Source: a virus
Strand: one strand, 5' to 3'
Length of the DNA: 64,000 nucleotides
IMG/VR virus record: IMGVR_UViG_3300031565_000014
Coordinates: 1 to 64,000 of that record
How positions within the stretch are numbered: position 1 is the stretch's first letter; every line of letters starts with the position of its first letter. Shown here piece by piece: positions 22,995 through 32,400 of this stretch. Position numbers and translations under genes: made by a program. The notes beneath the pieces are model-generated. The model saw only the letters and a program-made list of their open reading frames with translations, made no database searches and had not been told where the DNA came from.

Positions 22995-23976
22995 CAAATC
23001 TAAAGAAGATGATTTTTATAAAAAGGAGTTTAGTTTTAGCTATAGTAGCATTAGTAAATTACTATATTCACCTGTTTTATTTTATGATCATTACATTTTA
23101 CGTGAAAGAGAAGATAGAGACTACAGTCACCTAATCGGAGGAAGGCTGATACATTGTCTATTATTAGAACCTGATGTGTTTAACACTAAGTATGCTGTTT
23201 CTAACAGTAAAATCCCAACAAAAACATTAAAACCTTTACTTGACAGTATAGCTTACAAAAATATTAATGATAACAATAATCTTGAAGATCATAAAGATGA
23301 CATTTTATTATACCTTAGTGGTATAAATCTTTACCAATCACTCAAAGATGATGCAGGAAGACTTGAAAAAGTTATTACAGCTGCTAATATTGAGTACTTT
23401 GAACATAAGAAATCTACAATAGGTAAAGAGATTATTGATCAAGACTTACTTACTAAATGTGAAGAGGCTGTAAAAATAATTAAATCAAATAAAAGTGTTC
23501 GTAAACTTTTACACTTAGATGGTGTAAACTTATTTACAAATAATGTAGAAGTACATAATGAGCGTGAATTAAGTTGTAAATTAAAAGGTTATGATTTTGG
23601 TTTAAGAGGTGTGCTAGATAATTATACAATTGACCACACTAATAAAATTATAACTATTAATGATTTTAAGACAACAGGTAAGGGAATATTAGAATTTCCG
23701 GAAAGCGTTGAATATTATAAATACTGGCTACAAGCATCCTTATACAAAAAATTATTATATAATAACTTAAACGAATCTATGAAAAATTGGAAGTTTATGT
23801 TTAATTTTATAGTAATAGACAAGTATAATCAGGTGTATCCTTTTCCTGTTAGCGATAACTCTTTAGGAAAATGGGAAGAAGAAACAAATAGTGTTTTAGA
23901 AAAAGTGAACTACCATTACTCGAATAAAAATTATTCTTTACCATATGAGTTAGCTACAGAAGGTGTAATCCTTTAA
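22984..23976 (+). CDS. PD-(D/E)XK exonuclease (DUF3799/RecB-like)
   Basis: 330 residues from the ATG at 22984, which is preceded at 22974-22980 by GGAGGTG, one of the few good ribosome-binding sites in the window. N-terminal S-Y-S-S-I-S-K-L ... G-G-R-L-I-H-C-L-L-L-E-P-D is typical of the phage RecB-like family. The active site is V-L-D-N-Y (Asp212) ... I-N-D-F-K-T-T (Asp227, Lys229), followed by Q-A-S-L-Y helix. It would resect DNA ends for the annealing protein (Sak4-like) or act in nucleotide recycling. Confidence 0.8.
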   Translation: MLSNKSKEDDFYKKEFSFSYSSISKLLYSPVLFYDHYILREREDRDYSHLIGGRLIHCLLLEPDVFNTKYAVSNSKIPTKTLKPLLDSIAYKNINDNNNLEDHKDDILLYLSGINLYQSLKDDAGRLEKVITAANIEYFEHKKSTIGKEIIDQDLLTKCEEAVKIIKSNKSVRKLLHLDGVNLFTNNVEVHNERELSCKLKGYDFGLRGVLDNYTIDHTNKIITINDFKTTGKGILEFPESVEYYKYWLQASLYKKLLYNNLNESMKNWKFMFNFIVIDKYNQVYPFPVSDNSLGKWEEETNSVLEKVNYHYSNKNYSLPYELATEGVIL

Positions 23977-23986
23977 AGTGGTAAGA

Positions 23987-24562
23987 ATGGATGATATATG
24001 TAAGAATTATTTTCAAAAGTCTAGAATTTTTTTATACCCTGCATTAAAAATTCCTCGTAAGTCAAGTATTATACCAATTGATACTTACCTTACATGGGAA
24101 GGAAACTATAGTTTAAATGATAACAAATTATTGTGTGTATATTACACAAGGGACGATGTAGAATTTAAAACTTTTGAAAAAAAATATCTTTTAGACAATG
24201 AACTATTCGTTAGATGTCATACTTTAACACCAGACATAAGTGTATATATATTTGATTTTTCAAAATATAAACATGAATATAAGTGTGTTACAGAAGGTAG
24301 ATATTCTAAGATGGGTTTAGACTATAAGAAATCATTAATGGAGTATCACAAGCCAACAGATGAAGCAACAACAACTGTTTCAACATATTTGTTGTCTTAT
24401 TTATATCCACACAATTGGTATGCTCTTTATGCTGAATTTTTATTAATGAATGAAAATGTGCTTAAAGAGACTGTGGAATTATGTGATAAACCGGACTTAA
24501 TTAAGGAAAATTTTGTAGTTTCCCAAAAAAGTCCTAAAATTGTAAAATTAAGTAGTTACTAA
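23987..24562 (+). CDS. hypothetical protein
   Basis: 191 residues from the ATG at 23987; a GTG at 23978 is possible. Beta-rich first half with many aromatic residues (Y-L-T-W-E-G-N-Y) and a helical second half containing Y-L-L-S-Y-L-Y-P-H-N-W-Y. No signal peptide. Family not recognised. It lies in a tight row between the nuclease and DNA polymerase genes, so a DNA-metabolism role is likely. Confidence 0.55.
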   Translation: MDDICKNYFQKSRIFLYPALKIPRKSSIIPIDTYLTWEGNYSLNDNKLLCVYYTRDDVEFKTFEKKYLLDNELFVRCHTLTPDISVYIFDFSKYKHEYKCVTEGRYSKMGLDYKKSLMEYHKPTDEATTTVSTYLLSYLYPHNWYALYAEFLLMNENVLKETVELCDKPDLIKENFVVSQKSPKIVKLSSY

Positions 24563-24578
24563 AAAAATTAAAACCAAT

Positions 24579-24980
24579 ATGAGTAAATATGGCGATAACA
24601 TGCTAATCGTACATTCAGCATGGCAAGGTAAAAAAACATTTGGGTTAATGCCTTTAAATATGGAATGTCCTTATAATGAGGCTATTCTAGACCCAGAAAC
24701 AAAACAATTAGTAATTTTCATGAAACAAACTAAAGAAGCTTACCATATGGTAACTAAATTAGATGCTTATGGAGAACCTATTGTTGACAAAATGAAAAAT
24801 AAAGTACAACAACAAAGAGTTAAAATAGAAACATTTTCTGAACACGTTCTTTACGAAGATAGTGACATTAGAAGTTTTATTAAAACTTTTGCTGTAAATG
24901 ATAACTTTGACATAGATTTTTATCTTAAAGACAAAGCTATTGTTGCAGAGAAGCCTAAGTCTAAACTTATTGTAGACTAA
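24579..24980 (+). CDS. hypothetical protein before the DNA polymerase
   Basis: 133 residues, beginning M-S-K-Y-G-D-N-M-L-I-V-H-S-A-W-Q-G-K-K-T. Mixed alpha/beta, no membrane segment. The family is not recognised. It closes its transcription unit: an intrinsic terminator starts 23 bases after its stop, and the polymerase gene begins just behind that. Confidence 0.6.
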   Translation: MSKYGDNMLIVHSAWQGKKTFGLMPLNMECPYNEAILDPETKQLVIFMKQTKEAYHMVTKLDAYGEPIVDKMKNKVQQQRVKIETFSEHVLYEDSDIRSFIKTFAVNDNFDIDFYLKDKAIVAEKPKSKLIVD

Positions 24981-25002
24981 TATTATTAATTTTAGCTTTA
25001 AA

Positions 25003-25027
25003 GAGAGGGTATTCCCCTCTTTTTTTG
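25003..25027 (+). terminator. intrinsic terminator before the DNA polymerase gene
   Basis: AGAGGG (25004-25009) pairs with CCCTCT (25015-25020) around TATTC, followed by T7. The DNA polymerase ATG at 25046 is only 19 bases further, so either a promoter overlaps the terminator or read-through is used to lower polymerase expression. Confidence 0.8.
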
Positions 25028-25045
25028 GCTTCCAGCATTACATAT

Positions 25046-27037
25046 ATGTCACATTGGGTCTATGACTTTGAAACATTACCAAATTGTTTTGTAGCTGTAT
25101 TTGAAGATTATAAAAAAGAAGAACGTAAAATTTTTAGAATAGATGATTATGTTAATGATTATCAAAAATTTTTAAGTTTTTTAGAATCCTGTAAAGATGA
25201 TGGTTCTTATCATATAGGATTTAATAATATTTCTTTTGATTCTCAAATTACAGAATACTTAATAAGAAATGAAGCTCAATATAGTCTTCTTTCTGGCTCA
25301 GAATTATCTAAGGAAATTAAAAAACATGCTAATTATGTTATTACTAAAAGTAATAATAATGAATGGCTTGATTTTGCTCCTTATGAATTTCATATAAATC
25401 AAATAGACTTATATAAACTTAATCATTGGAATAACCCTAATAAACGTGCTAGTCTTAAGTGGATACAGTTTAGTATGGACTGGGAGCACTTAGAAGATAT
25501 GCCTATTGAACATGACTATGTTCTTCAAAATGAACAAGAAGTTCAAATGGTTATAAATTACTGTATTAACGACGTTGCTAGTACTAAGAAAATACTACAT
25601 ATTAGTAAAGATCAAATTGATCTTAGAGCTAGTTTAACTGAGGAATACAAAATTAATCTTTACAGTGCTGCTGAACCTACGATTGCTAAATCCCTGTTTG
25701 CTTTATTTTTAGCAAATAAGACAGGTCAAAAGGTAAAAGACATTAAGAAAAATAAAACTATTCTTGATAGAATAGAGGCTAAACCTCTATTATTGCCTTA
25801 TTTGAAATTTAATGATCCTGAATTTAAAAATGTATTAAATGTATTTAATAACTTAGTTATTGATCCAAATAATACTAAAGGTTCACTAAGTGTTGCTGCT
25901 AATTATAAAGGCTCTCTTTTAGAGTTTGGTCTTGGTGGTTTACATGGAGCAACTAATTCAGGAGTATATGAATCTGATTCAGAGTACGTGATCATGTCAA
26001 GTGATGTTGTTAGTTATTACCCAAATTTAGCTATTCGTAACAAATGGGCACCAGCTCATATGCCTAAAAAAGAATTTTGTGAGCTATATGAATGGTTTTT
26101 TGATGAAAGACGTAAAATACCTAAGACAGATCCTAGAAATTACACATATAAGATTGTTTTAAACAGTACTTATGGTTTGAGTAATGATAGACATAGCTTT
26201 TTGTATGATCCGTCCTTTACAATGCGTATAACACTAAATGGTCAACTTAGTTTAACTTTACTATTAGAGATGATATGTGAAGCTATTCCAGAAGCACAAC
26301 CTTTACTTCAAAATACAGACGGTCTAGAAACTAAAATTCCTAGAAAATACAAAAAGAAATATTTAGAAGTATGCGCTGAGTGGGAAAAATTAACATTATT
26401 AGAGTTAGAACATGACACTTACAAAAAATTGATTATATCAGATGTAAACAGTTATATTGCTGTTAAAACGTTTAAAGAAGTTTCTAAAGAAAAATATAGT
26501 GAATTAAAAATTAAAGATCCTATTGCTGTATTTAAAGAGCTTAATGGCACCTATTATTACGCATCTACAAAATGTAAGGGGCGTTTTGAGTTTGAAAATT
26601 TAGCATTACATAAAAATAAATCCGGGTTAGTAATAAGAAAAGCTATATACAATTATTTTGTACATGGTGTAATACCTGAAAATTATTTACCAACAAATAA
26701 AAATATTTTTGATTATTGTCTTGGTGTAAGACAACGAAACAAAGATTGGAAGTTTTATATTAAATCAGCTAAGACTGGTGAAATAGAATATAAACTTTTA
26801 CAAAAAACATTAAGATATTTCATTTCTATATCAGGAGATGTTATAGTTAAAGTTGCTGAAGATGGTAGAGAAAATAGGTTAGAAGCCGGGATATGGAAAC
26901 AAACGATATATAATCAAGTTATTGAGAAAAAGTGGGCTGATTATAAGATAGATGAGAGATATTATATATCTAGCATTTATAAAGAAATAAATAACATAAT
27001 TTTAGAAAACAAAAAAGGCCAATTTGGTCTGTTTTAA
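25046..27037 (+). CDS. family B DNA polymerase with 3'-5' exonuclease
   Basis: 663 residues from the ATG at 25046 (an upstream TTG lies inside the terminator). Exonuclease motifs: D-F-E-T at 7-10, H-I-G-F-N-N-I-S-F-D at 56-65, Y-C-I-N-D at 172-176. Polymerase motif A S-D-V-V-S-Y-Y-P at 319-326, B K-I-V-L-N-S-T-Y-G at 369-377, C Q-N-T-D-G at 422-426. Motif C has Asn423 where most family B enzymes have the first Asp of D-T-D; the catalytic second Asp425 is kept. The enzyme is short and lacks the protein-priming insertions I could recognise. It would be the phage replicase. Confidence 0.85.
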   Translation: MSHWVYDFETLPNCFVAVFEDYKKEERKIFRIDDYVNDYQKFLSFLESCKDDGSYHIGFNNISFDSQITEYLIRNEAQYSLLSGSELSKEIKKHANYVITKSNNNEWLDFAPYEFHINQIDLYKLNHWNNPNKRASLKWIQFSMDWEHLEDMPIEHDYVLQNEQEVQMVINYCINDVASTKKILHISKDQIDLRASLTEEYKINLYSAAEPTIAKSLFALFLANKTGQKVKDIKKNKTILDRIEAKPLLLPYLKFNDPEFKNVLNVFNNLVIDPNNTKGSLSVAANYKGSLLEFGLGGLHGATNSGVYESDSEYVIMSSDVVSYYPNLAIRNKWAPAHMPKKEFCELYEWFFDERRKIPKTDPRNYTYKIVLNSTYGLSNDRHSFLYDPSFTMRITLNGQLSLTLLLEMICEAIPEAQPLLQNTDGLETKIPRKYKKKYLEVCAEWEKLTLLELEHDTYKKLIISDVNSYIAVKTFKEVSKEKYSELKIKDPIAVFKELNGTYYYASTKCKGRFEFENLALHKNKSGLVIRKAIYNYFVHGVIPENYLPTNKNIFDYCLGVRQRNKDWKFYIKSAKTGEIEYKLLQKTLRYFISISGDVIVKVAEDGRENRLEAGIWKQTIYNQVIEKKWADYKIDERYYISSIYKEINNIILENKKGQFGLF

Positions 27038-27047
27038 AAATATAAAT

Positions 27048-28205
27048 ATGAGAGTATCAACAAATAAAACATCAAAAGAAACTTTATTTAATGTAGAAGT
27101 TCCTGAAAATAAGACTATTATTTCTTATGAGGATATGGATAACATTTGTCAAAAAGCTCTTAATGATGCAGGTTATAAGATTAAAAATACAGTATTTAGA
27201 TCAAGTGTAGTAAGTGATGCAGCTTATGCTATTCACTTTTTAGATAAAACAGGAGATTTTACACCTGTTTTAATTTGGTCTAATAATTATAACAAAAAAA
27301 CTAGAGCTTACTTGGCTATAGGTTTTTATGTAGAAGGAACAAACGGACATAACGTTGTTATTACAGAGTCATCTCATAATAACGCAAAAAATAGTGATGA
27401 TATTAAAAAAGATTATGAAGAAATTTTAGCTAAGTTAGTGCCTAATATAGAAAATATAGATTATATATCTAAAACAATGTACCTTAAAATGTCTAACATG
27501 TTTATGACAGACGAAGATTTTGGTGCTGAATTAGGTAAATTATTTATGAATAACACTCTTAAAGGTGAACAACTTACTCAAGCTAAAAAAGAATCTATTA
27601 AACCTGAGTATAATTATTCAGCAGCAATAGAGTCTGTTTGGGTAAAATTTAATTCTGTTTTAAAATCTATGAGTAAAACACATCCTCAAAATTATCTTTT
27701 AGATAATGAGTGGGTTGTTAATGTATTTGAAAATTACGAACCTGAAACTATTGTAAGTGAGTATAATACCTTAAGTGACGCTTCTGAATCTAATGAAATA
27801 CTATCTATTACTACTGAAGAAATGATAGATAACATAGAATTAGAAATTAAAGAAGAAAAAGAAATAGAAGAAGTTATTGATAAAAATCAGTTAACTATTT
27901 TAGACCAAATAGAAGATATGGAAGCTTCTGGTGAAATAGTAACAGAAGTTAAAGCAGAGGAAGTGGAAGAAGAAGATATCCCGGTTTGTCCTTCTCCGGA
28001 AGCTCAAGCTGAAGATAAAACTGAAGATATTATAGAATCTTCTGAAGAAGTAGTTGAAGAAACAATAGAAACACCTATTAATGTTTTTAACTTAGCAACT
28101 CAACCAGAAGAAGAAACATTAACAATGGAAGAGCCTATAGTTGAATCTATTGATGAAGAATTTACTTTAATAGAAGATGATTCTAGTGATGAATTTAGTA
28201 TATAA
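27048..28205 (+). CDS. hypothetical protein with long acidic tail
   Basis: 385 residues from the ATG at 27048. Residues 1-230 are a mixed alpha/beta domain with W-V-K-F-N-S-V-L-K-S-M-S-K-T-H-P near 205, somewhat like the DUF932 phage/plasmid proteins (weak). Residues 235-385 are almost only E/D/I/V/T, a long disordered acidic tail with repeats of (E)-E-x-I-E. Such tails suggest binding to basic proteins or DNA mimicry. It follows the polymerase gene within 10 bases and ends before a hairpin terminator. Confidence 0.6.
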   Translation: MRVSTNKTSKETLFNVEVPENKTIISYEDMDNICQKALNDAGYKIKNTVFRSSVVSDAAYAIHFLDKTGDFTPVLIWSNNYNKKTRAYLAIGFYVEGTNGHNVVITESSHNNAKNSDDIKKDYEEILAKLVPNIENIDYISKTMYLKMSNMFMTDEDFGAELGKLFMNNTLKGEQLTQAKKESIKPEYNYSAAIESVWVKFNSVLKSMSKTHPQNYLLDNEWVVNVFENYEPETIVSEYNTLSDASESNEILSITTEEMIDNIELEIKEEKEIEEVIDKNQLTILDQIEDMEASGEIVTEVKAEEVEEEDIPVCPSPEAQAEDKTEDIIESSEEVVEETIETPINVFNLATQPEEETLTMEEPIVESIDEEFTLIEDDSSDEFSI

Positions 28206-28211
28206 ACTAAG

Positions 28212-28231
28212 GAGGGAGTTACGGCTCCCTC
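28212..28231 (+). terminator. hairpin terminator (weak T-tail)
   Basis: GAGGGAG pairs perfectly with CTCCCTC around TTACGG, 7 bases after the stop. The tail TATATTTAT is only partly T-rich, so termination may be partial and let the following nucleotide-metabolism genes be expressed. Confidence 0.65.
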
Positions 28232-28245
28232 TATATTTATAAATT

Positions 28246-28653
28246 ATGAGTGAAATAAACAATAATAATGATTACACAAAATTTTTAGTTGAAAAAATTA
28301 ATTCAATCGCTGAACAATCTAAAAATATTTTGGATAATCTTGAAGAAATTAAAGCTAAAGAGCACCTTATGTTTATAAGAGTTGGTAATGATGGTTTATT
28401 TAAAGGTAAAATGTCATGGAACAACTGGTATAATTGTGTTTACATAAATTATGATGTAAAAAGTGCTTGTATACTTAATAAAAGCAGTTTGTCTACTATT
28501 AACTTAGACAGACCATACCAAAGATTATTAGCTAATAAGAACACTTTAGAATTAATTCATGCTAAACATGCTGATGATAGAAGAGTGGGTCAAACTTTAT
28601 TAAATGGACTGGCCTTCAGTATTTATGGAGAAACTAATTATGAAATACTTTAA
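28246..28653 (+). CDS. hypothetical protein
   Basis: 135 residues: helical acidic N-terminus (about 1-45), then a beta-rich domain with M-S-W-N-N-W-Y-N-C-V-Y-I-N-Y-D. Not recognised. It is followed after 2 bases by a 56-residue gene and then the MazG-like gene, so it may belong to a small nucleotide-pool operon. Confidence 0.6.
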   Translation: MSEINNNNDYTKFLVEKINSIAEQSKNILDNLEEIKAKEHLMFIRVGNDGLFKGKMSWNNWYNCVYINYDVKSACILNKSSLSTINLDRPYQRLLANKNTLELIHAKHADDRRVGQTLLNGLAFSIYGETNYEIL

Positions 28654-28655
28654 TT

Positions 28656-28826
28656 ATGAATGAACAAATTGAAGAAGAAATATCTAAAAATAAGTATGTA
28701 GATACTATAGAATTTTTAGAAAAAACAATGCCTAATGATGCTAACTTCGGTGCAGCTGTTAAGGCATTTATTAATAAACGTAGAAAGTTAATCGAGAAAT
28801 ACCAAAATGATAGAAATACTAAATAA
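28656..28826 (+). CDS. small hypothetical protein (56 residues)
   Basis: ATG at 28656, TAA at 28824-28826. The frame continues 20 bases into the MazG-like gene. Highly charged and helical (M-N-E-Q-I-E-E-E-I-S-K start, K-R-R-K-L-I-E-K-Y end). Tight spacing on both sides supports it as a real gene. No family recognised. Confidence 0.55.
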   Translation: MNEQIEEEISKNKYVDTIEFLEKTMPNDANFGAAVKAFINKRRKLIEKYQNDRNTK

Positions 28827-29193
28827 AGTTAAAGAGTTTAGTGATGCTACTAATCACAAATCATCTAGTGAAATCACTATTCCTAGATTTGACACATGTG
28901 AATTAAGGTTTAAACTTATGGCTGAAGAAAATCAAGAATATCTTCATGCTTGCGCTGATCGCAATATGATAGAAGTAGCTGACGCTCTTGGTGATATGCT
29001 TTACGTGTTAGCTGGTACAATACTAGCACACGGCATGCAAGACAAAGTTATTGAAGTTTTTGATGAAATACACCGATCAAATATGAGTAAGTTAGATGAA
29101 AACGGAAAACCTATTTATAGAGAGGACGGTAAAGTGTTGAAAGGTGATAATTATTTTAAACCAAATATTAGTAGTATAATTAATGGAAGATAG
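28807..29193 (+). CDS. MazG-like nucleotide pyrophosphohydrolase
   Basis: 128 residues. All-alpha NTP pyrophosphatase signature: R-F-K-L-M-A-E-E-N-Q-E-Y (about 33-44, the first E-x-x-E metal site) and V-A-D-A-L-G-D-M-L-Y-V (about 58-68, the D-x-x-D site). The C-terminal M-S-K-L-D-E-N-G-K-P ... R-E-D-G-K-V-L-K-G is typical of the phage phosphoribosyl-ATP-pyrophosphohydrolase-like branch. It would hydrolyse (d)NTPs or alarmones to monophosphates, adjusting pools or damping the stringent response. Overlaps both neighbours. Confidence 0.75.
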   Translation: MIEILNKVKEFSDATNHKSSSEITIPRFDTCELRFKLMAEENQEYLHACADRNMIEVADALGDMLYVLAGTILAHGMQDKVIEVFDEIHRSNMSKLDENGKPIYREDGKVLKGDNYFKPNISSIINGR

Positions 29194-29380
29194 TATAGTA
29201 GAGTCTGTTAGAGAAGACTTAAAACAAAGATCTGAAGTAGGTATTAAAAAATACGGAGTTACTTTAGATAGAGAAGACTTGTCTTTAAAAGACTGGTTAA
29301 ATCATGCATATGAGGAATCTCTCGATAAAGCCTTATATTTAAAAAGGGCAATTAAAGAACTTGAAACATTAAAGCGTTAA
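29183..29380 (+). CDS. small conserved phage protein
   Basis: 65 residues with the pattern L-K-Q-R-S-E-V-G-I-K-K-Y-G-V-T-L-D-R, then W-L-N-H-A-Y-E-E-S-L-D-K-A-L-Y-L-K, seen in many phage genomes. Its E-E-x-x-D and D-x-A-L-Y-L helices recall half of a MazG fold, so it may act with the MazG-like protein whose gene it overlaps by 11 bases. Last gene of the + strand block, ending just before the bidirectional terminator. Confidence 0.65.
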   Translation: MEDSIVESVREDLKQRSEVGIKKYGVTLDREDLSLKDWLNHAYEESLDKALYLKRAIKELETLKR

Positions 29381-29390
29381 ATAATAAATA

Positions 29391-29432
29391 AAAAAGGGGG
29401 TGTACTAGTGTTAGTATTCCCCCCTTTTTTTT
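29391..29432. terminator. bidirectional terminator between convergent halves
   Basis: AAAAAGGGGG at 29391-29400 pairs with CCCCCC-TTTTTTTT at 29419-29432 around an 18-base loop containing ACTAGT. Each strand ends in a T-run, and the element sits exactly between the last + gene and the stop of the last - gene. Confidence 0.85.
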
Positions 29433-29445
29433 ACGTAGTTGCTAA

Positions 29446-32400
29446 TTATCTCAGATTATCAAAAGTAGCCTGATCTCTAATACCCTTACCTGGATCAACA
29501 GCCTTACCTCTAAAGTAAAATGATTGTAATAAATGATTATAAAACTTAAAACTTTCTGCTTTCTGCCAAGCAAAAGGTCCTATATCTTTCTTATAATATG
29601 CTCTTTCGTCACCAATACCCCATCTAACTAAATCCTGAGTAAGCGTAAATAACTTATCTACAGTTGGTCCAAATATAACAGAAGTGTTATCTTTAAAGCT
29701 AAGCATTTGACTTATACCAGAAAGAGAAGGTGAGAAAGCTTCATTCTCACTTTTAACAAGCATTAATTGATAAATTACGTGAGCATGCATCCAGCCTCCC
29801 ATATTGAATGATGGTCTATTAGGATCATCAGATACCCAAGGTAGAGGTAATGGTCCTGATAAATTTCTCACTTTCTTAAATCTATCTTTATCATCATCGT
29901 CATAACCTAATAAGAACATAGATGCTGTAAGCAATCCTATAACAGCTAATTCTGCAGTTACAGCTTTAAGTGCTGATTTCTCTTCTTTAGTTAAACTATT
30001 TACTTGACCATTTCTTAAACCATTATACAATACAGCAAGGCCTACTAAAGCTTCTGCATAGTACCCTGTGTGCATATCGCCGTAAGCTAAATCAAACGTA
30101 CCACCTGCTTTTCTTTCTCCAGTAACTGCTGTAGATCCTAAAGCTTTCCAATAATTAGATATTTCAGGATCTACACTTGCACCATTAAGCCTTCTTCTAT
30201 ACATGGAATAAGCAAATTTTCTTAATGATATAAATGCTTTCCATCCTAAGTTTCTATCAACAAGTGGTTGTGAAAATTTAGAATAAGTACCTGCAGTACC
30301 TTCCAATATAGTCTGCATTTTAATTTTATATTCATTAAATTTTCTACCTCCTATAGCCCATTCTTTATCAACTATATTATCTTTTAATTGTATTTGACCA
30401 TCTTTAATTTCATAAGCGTCCTTAAGTTCTATTTTACTAATACTACCGTCTTCTTGAGTTTGCTCTACTTTCTGATTAATAAGTAAAGCTCCAAATAATT
30501 CAAAAGCACCTTCTTGTTCCATTAATTTTCTAAATGAAGTCATCCACGTTAAGTTAATAACGTCCCTTGTAGCGGAAGAAGTAGCGTATTCACCTAATTT
30601 AGATGAAAATCTATCTTCCATAAAATCAAATACTTCTAATAATTGAAAATTATAACTTTTAGCACCAACTTTGTATCTTTGTTTACTTATTTCAGTCATT
30701 AACTGCCAACCAAAAGCTTTACCTTTAATCATAGCAGTAGGGCTTACGTCTACACCGGCTATACCATTAATAAAATTATGATATGTTTGAGAAAATCTGT
30801 TTTTAATATCTGATGGAAAATTAAGACCTAAGTAAGATCTAGATGTTTCAGATATCATAGTATTAAGCGCCTTAATTAACCCAGGGTTATTAGCGCCCCA
30901 TCCTGCAACATTTTGCCCATAAAATTCTCTTTCTGTTAAAGCTTTAATCACTTTAGCTCTTGTAGTCTCACCTTTTTTATTGAATAATCCCCAAGCTCTT
31001 TTAGATTTTTTACCGCTAATTTCTGAAGATTCTTTAGCGTTAAGTTCATCTACAAGACTTACTAAAGATTGCGCAACAGGGTTGATCTTAATAAGTTCTT
31101 TTTGCTCATTAGCAGAATTCATATATTTTAGAGTAGACTGTATAACATCTAAAGATGTGATGTCTAAACCTATATTAAATGTACCTTTAATTACTAATGA
31201 TCTAGATGGGTTCATTTGTTCTGCTAAATTTAAAAACATGCCAACATCTTCTACATCGCTTAAATCATTAGGGTCAATATCATCTAAGTTTAAACCTGCT
31301 TCTTCAATATCATCTTTTTGAGCTTTAAACATCGCTGTAAACTGCTTACCTACAGTCTTAAGCTTAAGCTTTAAGTTTTCTAATTCATTTTTAGTAAAAT
31401 CTTTTGTCTGTAAAGTCTCAGTTTTATCTTTTCTAAATCTAGCTATTTCATTACCTAATTTAGCAGAATCTTCTAAGCCTTCTTGTGCTTTATAATGAGC
31501 TTTACGTAAAATTTCAAGAATCCTAAACATGTCAGGATCACTTTGTTTCATTTTTTCGTAATCTTTGTTGATGTACCTATCCCAACCTTCTAAAGACGTA
31601 TCCATGTCTTCAGCAGCTTTAGGTAGCCAATTACCCCACACATCTACTGTTTCACCTACTATACGTTTATTTTTATAATTTTCTTTAACTTCCCTAGTAA
31701 AGAATTCAAATATAGGTTGGCCAGGAATAGTCTCTATTGTATTACCTGATTCATCAAGTATTTTAATATTACTTAAATATTTAGAATTATTAGGTACGTT
31801 ATTACTCCATATAGAAGTTCTTAAATAAGCTGTAACCTCATTTTTATAAGAAATTCCTTCTATTTCCTCATCTTTTACTATTTTTTTACTAATATGAGAT
31901 CTTTCAAAAAATTCTTTAAACTCCTCACTTTGATTTATGTAATATCTATATATATTCTCACTAAGAAATTTGTCAGCATTAGCTTTAGATAAACTAGCTG
32001 TTTTTAAAGTAGATTTTAAGTGTTCACCATTATCTATATCGTGAATCCAAGTATTCATAATATCTATATAATCAGTAGATGCTTCTCTTGTTGTAATATT
32101 AGATATATTTTTAAATACTTTACCTATTGCTTTCCTTATACTTAAAGGAACTGGATTGTCTTCTTTTTTAGTGTTAAGTTCTTCTAATCTTGAAATATTT
32201 TCTTCAGTTAGATCTTCCTCCTCATATGAATTTAATATTGAATACTCTCTAGATTCAGCAGGTGTTAATCCTGATATACCTGGAATATTGTCTCTAAGAT
32301 CTAATATTTTTTGATCAACGTCTTTAACTTTAGTAATTAAAGTATCATTCATCTCAGAAGCCTTAACTTCACCGTTTTTATCTTTATTAGAAGTTTTTAT

